Shown here: piece after piece, positions 45,597 through 58,833 of the stretch
Layout of the letters: each line of letters opens with the position of its first letter
How positions within the stretch are numbered: the first letter of the stretch is position 1
Origin: Enterobacter sp. CC120223-11
GTDB lineage: Bacteria > Pseudomonadota > Gammaproteobacteria > Enterobacterales > Enterobacteriaceae
DNA: 64,000 nt
Assembly (NCBI RefSeq): GCF_900215375.1
Contig: NZ_OBEF01000011.1
Span: forward strand, 1 to 64,000
Reading direction: 5' to 3'
Made by a program: the position numbers and the translations under genes
Notes under the pieces: model-generated
What the model saw: only the letters and a program-made list of their open reading frames with translations
Database searches by the model: none
What the model was told of the DNA's origin: nothing

Positions 45597-47318
45597 TCAC
45601 AGACGCTGTCTGAACTGGTAATAACGCCCTTGTCGGGCCAGCAATTCTGCGTGATTACCTTGCTCAATAATCTGGCCGTTGTCCATCACAATTATTTGAT
45701 TAAATCTTGCCAGGCCGCGAAGGCGATGCGTAACCATCAGCACAGTTTTATCGCGCATGACATCCGCCAGTAAATCAAGGATTTGTGCCTCCGTAGTGGC
45801 GTCAAGTCCTTCGGTGGGCTCATCAAGCAACATCAGCGGCGCGTTGTGGAGCAGGGCGCGGGCAATGGCCAGACGGCGCAGTTCTCCACCAGAGAGTTGA
45901 CGACCGCCTTCGCCAAGCCAGCTGTTGAGGCCGCCGTCTTCAAGCAGTTTGTCCAGACCGGTACGCAAAAGAACGGCGGAGAGTGCTTCGTCTGTCGCAT
46001 GAGGTGCGGCCAGCAGCAGGTTGTCGCGCAGCGTGGCGCTGAACAGGTGCACGCGCTGGGGCACCATGCTCATGCTGCGTCGCAGCGTCATTTCATCAAA
46101 AGAAGACAGCGGTTGCTGGTTGAGTAAAACTTCGCCGCGCTGCGGATCCCAGGCGCGTGTCAGCAGCTGCAGAAGCGTTGATTTTCCGCACCCGGTACGA
46201 CCCAGAATGGCGACGTGCTCGCCCGCGTTAATGTGAAGCGAAATGTTGTCCAGAGCGGGCTGTGTCTGCTGCGGATAGCTGAAGCCGATGTCTTTTAGAA
46301 TCAGACTGACATGCTGAGGGGGGGCGGCAGAAGCAGAAGGGAAGGTGACTTCCGGCTGCTGTGTCGTCAGTTCCGTGATGCGCGACGCGGAGGCTATCAC
46401 CTGGCCAAGATGCTGGAATGCAGCGGTGACCGGCGCCAGCGCTTCAAAAGCGGCCAGCGCACAGAAGACAAACAGCGCGATCAGCGGACCTGGCTGCATG
46501 TTGCTGCCGACGCCGCCTGAGGCCATCCACAGCATCACAATAACCGCAGTGGCGCCCATCAGTAGCATCAGCGCCTGGGAGAGCGCCGTCAGCTCTGACT
46601 GACGACGTTGGGCGTCGTGCCAGTTCATTTCGGTCTGTTCCATCTGCTCACGATAGCGGGTGCTGGCGCCAAAAATGGTCAGCTCTGCCTGACCGTGCAG
46701 CCAGGACGTCAGCTGCTGACGGTACTCTCCGCGCAGCCGGGTCAGGCTTTCACCAGTAGGCTTACCGGCGCGGTAAAACAGCGGCGGCAGGGCGACGAGC
46801 GTCAGCAGCATAATGCCGCCCAGGGTAAGCGCTAAGGTGACATCGAGGAAGCTCAGACCAAAGGTGACCACCAGAATCACCACCAGGGCGCTAATCAGCG
46901 GTGAAATCACGCGCAGATAGAGATGATCGAGCGTGTCGACGTCCGCGACAATGCGGTTCAGCAGTTCACCCTGGCGAAAACGCGCCAGCCCGGCAGGGGA
47001 GAGCGGCAGCAGTTTGCTGAAGGTGAATACTCGCAGATGTTGCAGCACGCGGAAGGTGGCATCGTGGCTGACCAGACGCTCGAAATAGCGTCCGGCCGTG
47101 CGGGTAATAGCCGCACCGCGTACGCCCGCGGCGGGCAGCATATAGTTAAAACTGTAGGCTCCGGCAAACCCTGCGACCGCCGAGGCAGAGAGGAACCAGC
47201 CGGAAAGGGTGATCAGACCAATGCTGGCGAGCAGCGTGACAATTGCCAGAATAATACCCAATGACAACAGCCATTTATGCCGCTTATAAAGTGCCAGATA
47301 GGGGGCTAAAACACGCAT
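45597..47318 (-). CDS. cydC: CydC, subunit of the CydDC ABC exporter
   Basis: CydC is one half of the inner-membrane exporter needed for cytochrome bd assembly; it has been linked to cysteine/glutathione export and to haem handling. The 573 residues have six N-terminal helices and an ATPase with Walker A GRTGCGKST, signature LSGGELRRLAIARALL and Walker B LMLLDEPTEGLD. The start codon directly abuts the cydD stop. Confidence 0.97.
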   Translation of the reverse strand: MRVLAPYLALYKRHKWLLSLGIILAIVTLLASIGLITLSGWFLSASAVAGFAGAYSFNYMLPAAGVRGAAITRTAGRYFERLVSHDATFRVLQHLRVFTFSKLLPLSPAGLARFRQGELLNRIVADVDTLDHLYLRVISPLISALVVILVVTFGLSFLDVTLALTLGGIMLLTLVALPPLFYRAGKPTGESLTRLRGEYRQQLTSWLHGQAELTIFGASTRYREQMEQTEMNWHDAQRRQSELTALSQALMLLMGATAVIVMLWMASGGVGSNMQPGPLIALFVFCALAAFEALAPVTAAFQHLGQVIASASRITELTTQQPEVTFPSASAAPPQHVSLILKDIGFSYPQQTQPALDNISLHINAGEHVAILGRTGCGKSTLLQLLTRAWDPQRGEVLLNQQPLSSFDEMTLRRSMSMVPQRVHLFSATLRDNLLLAAPHATDEALSAVLLRTGLDKLLEDGGLNSWLGEGGRQLSGGELRRLAIARALLHNAPLMLLDEPTEGLDATTEAQILDLLADVMRDKTVLMVTHRLRGLARFNQIIVMDNGQIIEQGNHAELLARQGRYYQFRQRL

Positions 47319-49085
47319 TTAAATCTCCTCCTGGCGGTGAGCGAGCAGGCGGGCAAATTGCCCCTTCGCCTGAGCAAGCTCTGCGAACGAGCCCTGTTCT
47401 ACGATCTGACCCTGGTGCATCACCCAGACGGCATCCCAGTCGGCAAGGTTTTCCAGCTGATGTGTGACCATCACGGTCGTCTGATTGGCGGAGGCTTCCG
47501 TCAGCGCATGCATCACTCGCTGCTCGCTGTGGGCATCAAGGCTTGCGGCGGGTTCATCCAGCAATAACAAACGGCAAGGGGCGAGCAGGGCGCGGGCAAC
47601 CGCCACGCGCTGCGCCTGACCAACGGACAAGCGGGCGGCCTGATCGCCTACGGGCGTATCAAGCCCCTGGGGAAGCTGTTCGATAAATTCGCTAACCCCG
47701 GCGCGATCCAGCGCGTGTTGCAGCATAAGTTCGCTGGCCTGTGGGTCGGCGAGCAGCACGTTTTCGCGCAGGGTATGCGCCGGAAGCTGCGGGTTTTGTC
47801 CCACCCAGCTCAGCAATTGCCGCCAGGCGTCAGGATCGAGCGTATTAAGTTCGCTGCCGTTGACGGTCAGGGAGCCTTCATAAGGCAGGAAACCGGCCAG
47901 CGCATTGAGCAGCGAGGTTTTTCCCGACCCGCTCTGACCCACCAGAACGATACGTTCACCCGCCGCAAGCTCAAAGCTGATTGGCCCGGCCAGCGCTTTC
48001 CCTTCCGGAGAGGTGATGATCAGGTCGCGGGCGATCAGGCTCACGTTTTGATTTTTCTCAGGCACAACGCTGCCGCGCTGTGGCTGTGCCAGCGGCGCTT
48101 CCATAAACGTTTTGAGGCTGTCTGCTGCGCCAACGGCCTGTGCTTTAGCGTGGTAAAACGTGCCAAGATCGCGTAATGGCTGGAAAAACTCCGGGGCCAG
48201 GATCAGGGCAAAAAAGCCAGCCAGCAGCGCGACCGGGGCACCATAGCTGCCAAAATTGAGCTCACCGAGATAGGAGAAGCCAAAGTAGACCGCGACCACG
48301 GCGATGGAGAGTGAAGTGAAAAACTCCAGTACCCCGGAGGAGAGGAAGGCGAGGCGCAGAACTTCCATCGTACGCTGGCGGAAGTTCTCGGAAGCCTGAC
48401 GAATATTATCCGTTTCTGCTTCTCCACGTCCGAAAAGACGCAGCGTATCCATTCCGCGCAGGCGGTCGAGGAAATGGCCGCTCAGGCGTGCCAGTGCAAG
48501 AAAGTTGCGGCGATTAGCGTCTGCGGCTCCCATACCGACCAGCGCCATGAACAGCGGAATCAGTGGGGCGGTACATAACAGGATTAAGGCAGCCGCCCAG
48601 TTCAACGGGAAAATTGCCAGCACGATCAGCAGCGGGACAGAAGCAGCAAGCGCCATTTGCGGTAAATAGCGTGCATAGTAATCATGCATATCTTCGATTT
48701 GTTCGAGAATGAGCGTGGCCCAGCTTCCCGCGGGTTTACCCTGAATCCAGGCGGGACCCGCCTGCTGCAGCCTGTCGAGCACGTTCCGGCGGATCTCAAA
48801 GCGAATATGCTGCCCGGCGTGAAACCCGACACGTTCACGCAGCCAGACGACCCAGGCGCGCAGAATAAAGACCAGAACCAGCAGAATAAAGGGCAGCAGC
48901 AGCGCTTCGCGGGGGATATTCTCCATGATCATATGATGAAGAATACGGGCCAGCAGCCAGGCCTGGGCGATGATCAGTACTCCGCTGACGACGCCCAGCA
49001 GACGCGAAAGCATCAGCCAGCGGCGTGAAAGGATGCTTTGCTGTTTTAACCAGCGGGTAAGCTCTTGTTGACGGGTTTTATTCAT
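47319..49085 (-). CDS. cydD: CydD, subunit of the CydDC ABC exporter
   Basis: CydD (588 residues) pairs with CydC. Six membrane helices in the first about 330 residues are followed by an ATPase domain: Walker A GQSGSGKTS, signature LSVGQAQRVAVARALL (Ser-Val instead of the common Ser-Gly) and Walker B LLLLDEPAASLD. Together with cydC and aat it forms a minus-strand series after trxB. Confidence 0.97.
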   Translation of the reverse strand: MNKTRQQELTRWLKQQSILSRRWLMLSRLLGVVSGVLIIAQAWLLARILHHMIMENIPREALLLPFILLVLVFILRAWVVWLRERVGFHAGQHIRFEIRRNVLDRLQQAGPAWIQGKPAGSWATLILEQIEDMHDYYARYLPQMALAASVPLLIVLAIFPLNWAAALILLCTAPLIPLFMALVGMGAADANRRNFLALARLSGHFLDRLRGMDTLRLFGRGEAETDNIRQASENFRQRTMEVLRLAFLSSGVLEFFTSLSIAVVAVYFGFSYLGELNFGSYGAPVALLAGFFALILAPEFFQPLRDLGTFYHAKAQAVGAADSLKTFMEAPLAQPQRGSVVPEKNQNVSLIARDLIITSPEGKALAGPISFELAAGERIVLVGQSGSGKTSLLNALAGFLPYEGSLTVNGSELNTLDPDAWRQLLSWVGQNPQLPAHTLRENVLLADPQASELMLQHALDRAGVSEFIEQLPQGLDTPVGDQAARLSVGQAQRVAVARALLAPCRLLLLDEPAASLDAHSEQRVMHALTEASANQTTVMVTHQLENLADWDAVWVMHQGQIVEQGSFAELAQAKGQFARLLAHRQEEI

Positions 49086-49146
49086 TGGCGCGCTTAGCAG
49101 GTGTCTTATAGGAAATTATCGGGCGCGCCAATGTTACAACGAGGAT

Positions 49147-49172
49147 AAAAGAAAGGCGACTTATCGTCGCCT
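49147..49172 (-). terminator. terminator of trxB
   Basis: AGGCGAC / GTCGCCT arms with loop GATAA, followed on the minus strand by TTCTTTT; 29 bp after the trxB stop. Confidence 0.85.
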
Positions 49173-49201
49173 TATTTACCTTTGTTACTGACTTGTAAAG
49201 A

Positions 49202-50720
<1,519 letters not shown>

Positions 50721-51215
50721 ATGGTAGATAGCAAGAAGCGCCCAGGCAAAGATCTCGACCGCATCGATCGTAATATTTTGAACGAATTGCAAAAGGATGG
50801 GCGAATTTCCAACGTCGAGCTTTCTAAGCGAGTGGGACTTTCTCCGACGCCTTGCCTTGAGCGCGTTCGTCGGCTGGAAAGACAAGGGTTTATTCAGGGC
50901 TATACCGCGCTGCTGAACCCGCATTATCTGGATGCATCGCTGCTGGTCTTTGTTGAGATAACTCTGAATCGTGGCGCACCGGATGTGTTTGAACAATTTA
51001 ACGCCGCTGTGCAAAAACTTGAAGAAATTCAAGAATGTCATCTGGTTTCCGGTGATTTCGACTACCTGTTGAAAACACGCGTACCGGACATGTCAGCGTA
51101 CCGTAAGTTGTTAGGTGAAACCCTGCTGCGCCTGCCGGGCGTAAACGACACCCGTACCTACGTGGTGATGGAAGAAGTCAAGCAGAGTAATCGTCTGGTT
51201 ATTAAGACGCGCTAA
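50721..51215 (+). CDS. lrp: Lrp, leucine-responsive regulatory protein
   Basis: Lrp is a 164-residue global regulator of amino-acid metabolism, pili and feast/famine responses. The helix-turn-helix ISNVELSKRVGLSPTPCLER and the C-terminal RAM domain with leucine-response region (HLVSGDFDYLLKTRVPDM) are essentially those of E. coli. ATG at 50721 starts MVDSKKRPGKDLDRID; an upstream in-frame extension of 63 codons has no homology. Confidence 0.98.
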   Translation: MVDSKKRPGKDLDRIDRNILNELQKDGRISNVELSKRVGLSPTPCLERVRRLERQGFIQGYTALLNPHYLDASLLVFVEITLNRGAPDVFEQFNAAVQKLEEIQECHLVSGDFDYLLKTRVPDMSAYRKLLGETLLRLPGVNDTRTYVVMEEVKQSNRLVIKTR

Positions 51216-51272
51216 CACGGAACAGGTGCAAAATCGGCGTAAGTTGATTACACTCCTGTTAATCCATACAGC

Positions 51273-51300
51273 AACAGTGCCGGGGAGACCCGGCGCTGTT
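51273..51300 (+). terminator. terminator after lrp
   Basis: AACAGTGCCGGG / CCCGGCGCTGTT arms with loop GAGA and a trailing GTCCGTTTTAG. The T tract is short. Confidence 0.7.
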
Positions 51301-51335
51301 GTCCGTTTTAGCATCAAGGACCTGGAGAGCCTTTC

Positions 51336-54300
51336 TTGAGCCAGGAATACACTGAAGAAAAAGAAGTCACCATTAGCAGATTAAGCAGCGGGCGCCGTCT
51401 TCTCGAAGCGCTTCTGATCCTCTGTTCTCTTTTTGCCATCTGGCTGATGGCCGCACTGCTCAGCTTTAATCCCTCCGATCCCAGCTGGTCCCAGACCGCC
51501 TGGCACGAGCCGATCCACAATCTTGGCGGCATGCCAGGGGCATGGCTTGCGGATACGCTGTTTTTCATTTTTGGCGTGATGGCCTACACCCTGCCGGTGA
51601 TCATCATTGGCGGCTGCTGGTTTGCATACCGACACCGGGCTACGGATGAATACGTCGACTACTTCGCCGTTGCGCTGAGGCTGATTGGCGTGCTGGCCAT
51701 CATCCTGACGTCCTGTGGGCTGGCGGCGATTAACGCAGACGACATCTGGTATTTCGCCTCCGGTGGCGTTATCGGCAGCCTGCTCAGTACCGCGCTACAG
51801 CCCATGCTGCACAGCAGCGGCGGCACCCTGGCGCTGTTATGCATCTGGGCAGCAGGACTCACGCTGTTTACCGGCTGGTCCTGGGTCAGCATTGCCGAGA
51901 AAATTGGCAACTGGATCCTGAACATCCTTACCTTCGCCAGTAACCGTACGCGCCGGGATGACACCTGGGTGGACGACGAAGAGTACGAAGACGAAGAAGA
52001 TGAACATGCAGAAGCCCCGCGCAATGAAGGCCGTCGTGCCCGTATCCTGCGAGGTGCTTTAGCGCGCCGTCAGCGAATTACCGATAAATTCAGCAATCCG
52101 ATGGGGCGTAAAACAGATGCAGCGCTGTTCTCCGGCAAACGGATGGACGAGTCGGAAGAAGAGGTTCAGTACAGCGCTCGCGGGCAGGCCGCGGATGCCG
52201 ATGATGTTTTATTCTCCGGCAGCAGCGCTTCACGTCAGCCAGCCGCTGATGATGTCCTTTTCTCTGGCAACAGCGCGACGCGCCCTCAGGAATGGGATCA
52301 AAACGATCCGTTGATGAACGGGCATTCCATTGCCGAACCGTTGGCGGCCGCAGCGGCAGCAACAGCCGCGCCGCAAGCCTGGGCTGAGCCTGCTGCGCCA
52401 GCAGTCGAAATGCCCGTGGCTCAGGTAGAATGGCAGGCCGTACCAGCGCCACACACCCCTGAACCTGTGATTGCTCCATCTCCGGACAACTGGCCGCCGC
52501 AGGCTCCGGTTGCTAAACCCGAGTACGTGCAACCCGAGGCCTTCCGCCAGCCACCTGCGATTGAGGAACTCTGGCAGGATCCTGCCCCATCTTATGCTCA
52601 GCCAGAACCTACCTGGCAGCCTGAGGCACAACATCAGCCGGACGCTCAGTTCTACGCTGAGCCGCAGCATCAGCCTGCGCCACTGGCTGAGCCACACATA
52701 GCGCCAGAAACACCCTCTTTACCAATGGCGGAGCCAGAAGAAGAGATCAAACCACAGCGTCCACCGCTTTACTATTTCGAAGAAGTGGAAGAGAAGCGCG
52801 CACGTGAACGTGAGCAGCTCGCTGCGTGGTATCAGCCAACGCCGGAACCGGCAACGGTCATGCCGACCATGCCTGTGCCTTCTGCACCAGCGGTTGATCC
52901 TCTGGCCGCTGTTGCACCCGTCGCAGCAAGCGTGCATCAGGCCACCGGGGCCGCGAGCACTATTGCAGCAGCCGCTTCCGCAACGCAGATGTTCAGCCCG
53001 GCTGAGACACCTCGCACGCAGGTTAAAGAAGGCATCGGTCCACAGTTACCGCGCCCGAACCGCGTTCGTGTTCCCACTCGTCGTGAACTGGCCTCCGCTT
53101 CGTTTGGCATTAAGCTGCCTTCACAGCGCATGGCGGAAGAGCGTGCGCGTGAACAGGAGCACCAGCAGCACTATTCAGATGAGCTGATGGGAGATGAAGA
53201 AACGGATGCGCTGCATCAGGATGAACTGGCCCGCCAGTTTGCTGCGACCCAGCAGCAGCGCTACGGTGAGCAGTACGACGACAACGGCTACGACGAATCT
53301 GCTGATGACGAAGATTCTGCTGCAGAAGCGGAGCTGGCGCGTCAGTTTGCTGCACAGCAACAGCAGCGCTATTCCAGCGAACAGCCGCAGGGTGCGAATC
53401 CCTTCTCGCCAGCGGATTACGAATTTTCGCCAATGAAAACGCTGGTTGATGAGACGCCGAAAGCGCCGATGTTCACACCTGGCGTGATGCCGGAGCAGCC
53501 TCAGCAGAGCTATACGCAGCAGCAAGCACACCAGCCGCAGCAGCAGGCCTATCAACAGCCCGCGCAGCAGGCTGTGCATCAACCACAGTCACAACCGCAG
53601 CCGCAGCCGGAGGAAAGCCTCATTCACCCGCTGCTGATGCGCAACGGCGACGACCGCCCGCTGCAGAAACCGACTACGCCACTGCCGTCGCTGGATCTTC
53701 TGACCCAGCCGCCGAGCGAAATCGAACCGGTGGATACCTTCGCGCTGGAGCAGACCGCGCGTCTGGTAGAAACCCGCCTGGCTGATTTCCGCATCAAGGC
53801 AGACGTGGTGAACTATTCACCAGGCCCGGTGATTACCCGCTTTGAGCTGAATCTGGCTCCTGGCGTGAAAGCAGCGCGAATTTCTAACCTGTCGCGCGAT
53901 CTGGCTCGTTCATTGTCTACCGTTGCGGTACGCGTGGTGGAAGTGATTCCAGGCAAGCCTTACGTGGGCCTCGAACTGCCGAACAAAAAGCGTCAGACCG
54001 TGTACCTGCGTGAAGTGCTCGACTGCGCCAAGTTCCGTGAAAGCCCTTCACCGCTGACCGTGGTGCTGGGTAAAGATATCGCGGGCGACCCAGTGATTGC
54101 CGACCTGGCCAAAATGCCTCACCTGCTGGTGGCCGGTACAACCGGTTCCGGTAAATCGGTGGGCGTGAACGCCATGATCCTCAGCATGCTGTATAAAGCG
54201 ACGCCGGATGACGTTCGCTTCATCATGATCGACCCGAAAATGCTTGAGCTGTCGGTTTATGAAGGCATTCCGCACCTGCTGACAGAAGTCGTGACGGACA

Positions 54301-55157
54301 TGAAAGACGCCGCCAACGCCCTGCGCTGGAGCGTCAATGAAATGGAGCGTCGCTACAAGCTGATGTCGGCTCTTGGCGTGCGTAACCTTGCCGGTTATAA
54401 CGAGAAAATCGCCCAGGCCGCGCAGATGGGTCGTCCGATTCCAGACCCATACTGGAAGCCGGGTGACAGCATGGCGACGGAACACCCGACCCTTGAGAAA
54501 CTGCCTTATATCGTCGTGTTAGTGGATGAATTTGCCGACCTGATGATGACCGTCGGTAAAAAAGTTGAAGAGCTGATTGCTCGCCTGGCGCAGAAAGCGC
54601 GTGCGGCGGGGATCCACCTTGTGCTGGCGACTCAGCGTCCTTCGGTGGATGTCATCACTGGCCTGATCAAAGCGAACATCCCGACGCGTATCGCGTTTAC
54701 TGTATCGAGCAAAATTGACTCCCGAACCATTCTCGATCAGGGCGGTGCAGAATCCCTGCTGGGCATGGGTGACATGCTCTATGCCGGGCCAAACTCCAGC
54801 GCGGCACCAACGCGTGTCCACGGTGCGTTTGTCAGGGATCAGGAAGTGCATGCCGTTGTTCAGGACTGGAAAGCGCGCGGTCGCCCACAGTATGTCGATG
54901 GCATTACGAATGATACCGAAAGCGAAGGCGGTGGCGCCGGTCTGGACAACGGTGAAGAGCTCGATCAGCTGTTCGACCAGGCGGTCAACTTTGTGACGGA
55001 AAAACGTAAGGCGTCCATTTCGGGCGTGCAGCGCCAGTTCCGTATTGGCTACAACCGTGCGGCGCGCATCATCGAGCAGATGGAAGCGCAGGGAATTGTC
55101 AGTGAAGCGGGCCATAACGGTAACCGTGAAGTGCTGGCTCCGCCGCCATTTGATTAA
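51336..55157 (+). CDS. ftsK: FtsK, DNA translocase and division protein, TTG start
   Basis: FtsK anchors to the septum and pumps chromosome termini, activating XerCD at dif. The 1273 residues (E. coli 1329) have four N-terminal helices (first [20 protein letters not shown]), then an acidic/Pro-Gln linker of about 560 residues. The motor has Walker [12 protein letters not shown] and Walker [14 protein letters not shown], and the C-terminal gamma winged helix ([20 protein letters not shown]) reads KOPS. The linker carries two copies each of DDVLFSG and ELARQFAA plus a Gln-rich tract. TTG at 51336 with GGAGAG upstream is as in E. coli. Confidence 0.97.
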   Translation: MSQEYTEEKEVTISRLSSGRRLLEALLILCSLFAIWLMAALLSFNPSDPSWSQTAWHEPIHNLGGMPGAWLADTLFFIFGVMAYTLPVIIIGGCWFAYRHRATDEYVDYFAVALRLIGVLAIILTSCGLAAINADDIWYFASGGVIGSLLSTALQPMLHSSGGTLALLCIWAAGLTLFTGWSWVSIAEKIGNWILNILTFASNRTRRDDTWVDDEEYEDEEDEHAEAPRNEGRRARILRGALARRQRITDKFSNPMGRKTDAALFSGKRMDESEEEVQYSARGQAADADDVLFSGSSASRQPAADDVLFSGNSATRPQEWDQNDPLMNGHSIAEPLAAAAAATAAPQAWAEPAAPAVEMPVAQVEWQAVPAPHTPEPVIAPSPDNWPPQAPVAKPEYVQPEAFRQPPAIEELWQDPAPSYAQPEPTWQPEAQHQPDAQFYAEPQHQPAPLAEPHIAPETPSLPMAEPEEEIKPQRPPLYYFEEVEEKRAREREQLAAWYQPTPEPATVMPTMPVPSAPAVDPLAAVAPVAASVHQATGAASTIAAAASATQMFSPAETPRTQVKEGIGPQLPRPNRVRVPTRRELASASFGIKLPSQRMAEERAREQEHQQHYSDELMGDEETDALHQDELARQFAATQQQRYGEQYDDNGYDESADDEDSAAEAELARQFAAQQQQRYSSEQPQGANPFSPADYEFSPMKTLVDETPKAPMFTPGVMPEQPQQSYTQQQAHQPQQQAYQQPAQQAVHQPQSQPQPQPEESLIHPLLMRNGDDRPLQKPTTPLPSLDLLTQPPSEIEPVDTFALEQTARLVETRLADFRIKADVVNYSPGPVITRFELNLAPGVKAARISNLSRDLARSLSTVAVRVVEVIPGKPYVGLELPNKKRQTVYLREVLDCAKFRESPSPLTVVLGKDIAGDPVIADLAKMPHLLVAGTTGSGKSVGVNAMILSMLYKATPDDVRFIMIDPKMLELSVYEGIPHLLTEVVTDMKDAANALRWSVNEMERRYKLMSALGVRNLAGYNEKIAQAAQMGRPIPDPYWKPGDSMATEHPTLEKLPYIVVLVDEFADLMMTVGKKVEELIARLAQKARAAGIHLVLATQRPSVDVITGLIKANIPTRIAFTVSSKIDSRTILDQGGAESLLGMGDMLYAGPNSSAAPTRVHGAFVRDQEVHAVVQDWKARGRPQYVDGITNDTESEGGGAGLDNGEELDQLFDQAVNFVTEKRKASISGVQRQFRIGYNRAARIIEQMEAQGIVSEAGHNGNREVLAPPPFD

Positions 55158-55286
55158 TTACGCGTTTGAAAAGTTGCGTAAATAGCCAAAAATTAAGTAT
55201 TTTCTCCTGTCCACACCCCGGGCGCAGAGCCTAGAGTGTGGACCAAGAGACTCCCGCGTCGGGAGTGACGCATTTAAGGAATGAAG

Positions 55287-55898
55287 ATGAAAAAATTTGC
55301 CATCACCTGTGCCTTACTGACCAGCGTCGTTGCAAGCCAGGTCTGGGCCGATGCCGCAAGCGATTTGAAAAGTCGTCTGGATAAGGTAAGCAGCTTCCAC
55401 GCAAGCTTCACGCAAAAAGTGACCGACGGCAGCGGGAATGCGGTGCAGGACGGGCAGGGCGATCTCTCTGTGAAGCGTCCAAACCTGTTTAACTGGCACA
55501 TGACGCAGCCGGACGAAAGCATTCTGGTGTCCGACGGCAAAACGCTTTGGTTCTACAACCCGTTCGTTGAGCAGGCCACCGCGACCTGGCTGAAAGACGC
55601 GACCAGCAACACGCCGTTCATGCTGATCGCCCGTAACCAGTCCAGTGACTGGCAGCAGTACAACATCAAGCAGAGCGGCGATGACTTCGTGCTGACCCCA
55701 AAAGGCAGCAACGGTAACCTGAAAGAGTTCACCATCAACGTCGGCCGTGACGGCACCATTCATCAGTTCAGCGCCATCGAGCAGGACGACCAGCGCAGCA
55801 GCTATCAGCTGAAGTCCCAGCAGAACGGCTCGGTGGATGCGTCTAAATTCACCTTTACTCCACCAAAAGGCGTAACGGTAGACGATCAGCGTAAATAA
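55287..55898 (+). CDS. lolA: LolA, periplasmic lipoprotein carrier
   Basis: LolA carries lipoproteins from LolCDE to LolB. The 203-residue precursor has signal [20 protein letters not shown] followed by [20 protein letters not shown]; mature protein has the aromatic/hydrophobic cavity blocks [15 protein letters not shown] and [18 protein letters not shown] chose ATG at 55287 over 55281 because AAGGA then has a six-base spacing. It lies between ftsK and rarA, as in E. coli. Confidence 0.96.
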   Translation: MKKFAITCALLTSVVASQVWADAASDLKSRLDKVSSFHASFTQKVTDGSGNAVQDGQGDLSVKRPNLFNWHMTQPDESILVSDGKTLWFYNPFVEQATATWLKDATSNTPFMLIARNQSSDWQQYNIKQSGDDFVLTPKGSNGNLKEFTINVGRDGTIHQFSAIEQDDQRSSYQLKSQQNGSVDASKFTFTPPKGVTVDDQRK

Positions 55899-55907
55899 GA
55901 GGCGTAC

Positions 55908-57251
55908 GTGAGCAATCTGTCGCTCGATTTTTCCGATAATGCGTTTCAACCTCTGGCCGCCCGTATGCGGCCAGAAAATTTAGCGCAGTACATTGGTCAG
56001 CAGCACCTGCTGGCCAGCGGTAAGCCGCTGCCCCGGGCCATTGAAGCAGGGCATCTGCATTCGATGATTCTGTGGGGGCCGCCGGGTACGGGAAAAACGA
56101 CGCTGGCAGAAGTGATTGCCCGCTATGCCAACGCCGACGTGGAGCGTATTTCTGCGGTTACGTCCGGCGTGAAGGAAATTCGTGAAGCCATTGAACGCGC
56201 CCGACAAAACCGCAATGCCGGGCGGCGCACTATCCTGTTTGTCGATGAAGTCCACCGCTTCAACAAAAGTCAGCAGGATGCGTTTCTGCCGCACATTGAA
56301 GACGGAACCATTTTCTTTATTGGCGCGACGACCGAAAATCCCTCTTTTGAACTCAACTCTGCACTGCTCTCCCGTGCTCGCGTATACCTGCTGAAATCGC
56401 TGACCGTCGAAGACATCGAACAGGTGCTGACCCAGGCAATGACCGACAGCGCGCGCGGCTACGGCGGCCAGGACATCGTTCTGCCGGACGAAACCCGCAA
56501 GGCGATTGCGGAGTTAGTTAACGGCGATGCGCGTCGGGCGTTGAACACGCTGGAAATGATGGCCGACATGGCGGAGCTGAATGCCTCCGGCAAGCGGGTT
56601 CTGCAGCCAGAGTTGCTGACGGAAATCGCCGGGGAGCGCAGCGCGCGCTTTGATAATAAAGGCGACCGCTTTTACGATTTAATTTCCGCATTCCACAAAT
56701 CCGTTCGCGGCAGCGCCCCGGATGCGGCGCTGTACTGGTATGCGCGTATTATCACCGCCGGGGGCGATCCCCTGTATGTCGCTCGTCGCTGCCTGGCCAT
56801 AGCGTCAGAAGATGTCGGCAACGCCGATCCGCGTGCGATGCAGGTGGCTATCTCTGCCTGGGATTGCTTTACCCGCGTCGGCCCCTCTGAAGGTGAACGT
56901 GCCATCGCGCAAGCCATCGTGTATCTGGCCTGCGCACCGAAGAGCAACGCCGTTTACACCGCTTTCAAAGCGGCAATGGCGGATGCGCGCGAGCGCCCGG
57001 ACTATGACGTGCCGGTTCACCTTCGCAATGCGCCAACCAAACTGATGAAAGAGATGGGCTACGGGCAGGAGTATCGCTACGCCCACGACGAGCCTAACGC
57101 CTACGCGGCAGGTGAAGCCTATTTTCCGCCGGAAATGTCGTCAACGCGCTATTACCAGCCAACATCGCGCGGCCTTGAAGGGAAGATTGGTGAAAAGCTC
57201 GCCTGGCTTGCCGAACAGGATCAAAATAGCCCCATAAAACGCTACCGCTAA
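55908..57251 (+). CDS. rarA: RarA, replication-associated recombination ATPase
   Basis: RarA (MgsA) is a clamp-loader-like AAA+ ATPase acting at stalled forks. The 447 residues contain Walker [10 protein letters not shown], Walker [13 protein letters not shown], sensor-1 [11 protein letters not shown] and the C-terminal tetramerisation region. GTG at 55908 (GTGAGCAATCTG) serves as the start, 9 bp after lolA. Confidence 0.96.
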   Translation: MSNLSLDFSDNAFQPLAARMRPENLAQYIGQQHLLASGKPLPRAIEAGHLHSMILWGPPGTGKTTLAEVIARYANADVERISAVTSGVKEIREAIERARQNRNAGRRTILFVDEVHRFNKSQQDAFLPHIEDGTIFFIGATTENPSFELNSALLSRARVYLLKSLTVEDIEQVLTQAMTDSARGYGGQDIVLPDETRKAIAELVNGDARRALNTLEMMADMAELNASGKRVLQPELLTEIAGERSARFDNKGDRFYDLISAFHKSVRGSAPDAALYWYARIITAGGDPLYVARRCLAIASEDVGNADPRAMQVAISAWDCFTRVGPSEGERAIAQAIVYLACAPKSNAVYTAFKAAMADARERPDYDVPVHLRNAPTKLMKEMGYGQEYRYAHDEPNAYAAGEAYFPPEMSSTRYYQPTSRGLEGKIGEKLAWLAEQDQNSPIKRYR

Positions 57252-57286
57252 ACAAGACGTTGCGGTAAGGTTATCGCTGTATCCCT

Positions 57287-57312
57287 AAAGACCGCAGGCT
57301 GCGGTCTTTTCC
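57287..57312 (+). terminator. terminator of lolA-rarA
   Basis: AAAGACCGCA / TGCGGTCTTT arms (10 bp) with a three-base loop, followed by TT. Confidence 0.88.
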
Positions 57313-57321
57313 TCACTTTAA

Positions 57322-58635
<1,314 letters not shown>

Positions 58636-58652
58636 GTTCGACATTTCTGACG

Positions 58653-58678
58653 AAAAAGCGCCTGAGGGCGCTTTTTTT
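58653..58678 (+). terminator. terminator of serS
   Basis: AAAAAGCGCC / GGCGCTTTTT arms (10 bp) with loop TGAG and further T residues. Confidence 0.93.
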
Positions 58679-58687
58679 ATACCTGAA

Positions 58688-58701
58688 TTGACACTGAACA
58701 A
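58688..58701. promoter_or_regulatory. FNR-like site of dmsABC
   Basis: TTGACACTGAACAA resembles the FNR site TTGAT-N4-ATCAA and corresponds to the E. coli dmsA site (TTGATACCGAACAA, from memory). It lies 133 bp before dmsA and fits anaerobic activation. Confidence 0.68.
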
Positions 58702-58774
58702 TAACCCTTCGGACGAAAGCGTCGATACTCCCTTCGAATTATAAGCAGCATAAAACTCTAAAAAAGACTGAATT

Positions 58775-58798
58775 CGTTATATACATAACTATATAACG
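58775..58798. promoter_or_regulatory. ModE-like molybdate-responsive operator of dmsABC
   Basis: Perfect 9-bp inverted repeat CGTTATATA (58775-58783) and TATATAACG (58790-58798) with a 6-bp spacer. This is the ModE box pattern known at modA and dmsA in E. coli. It lies 36 bp before the dmsA start and links expression of this molybdoenzyme to molybdate supply. Confidence 0.85.
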
Positions 58799-58833
58799 GT
58801 GAATCATTTCAATGAGCAATGAAGTGAGTATCC

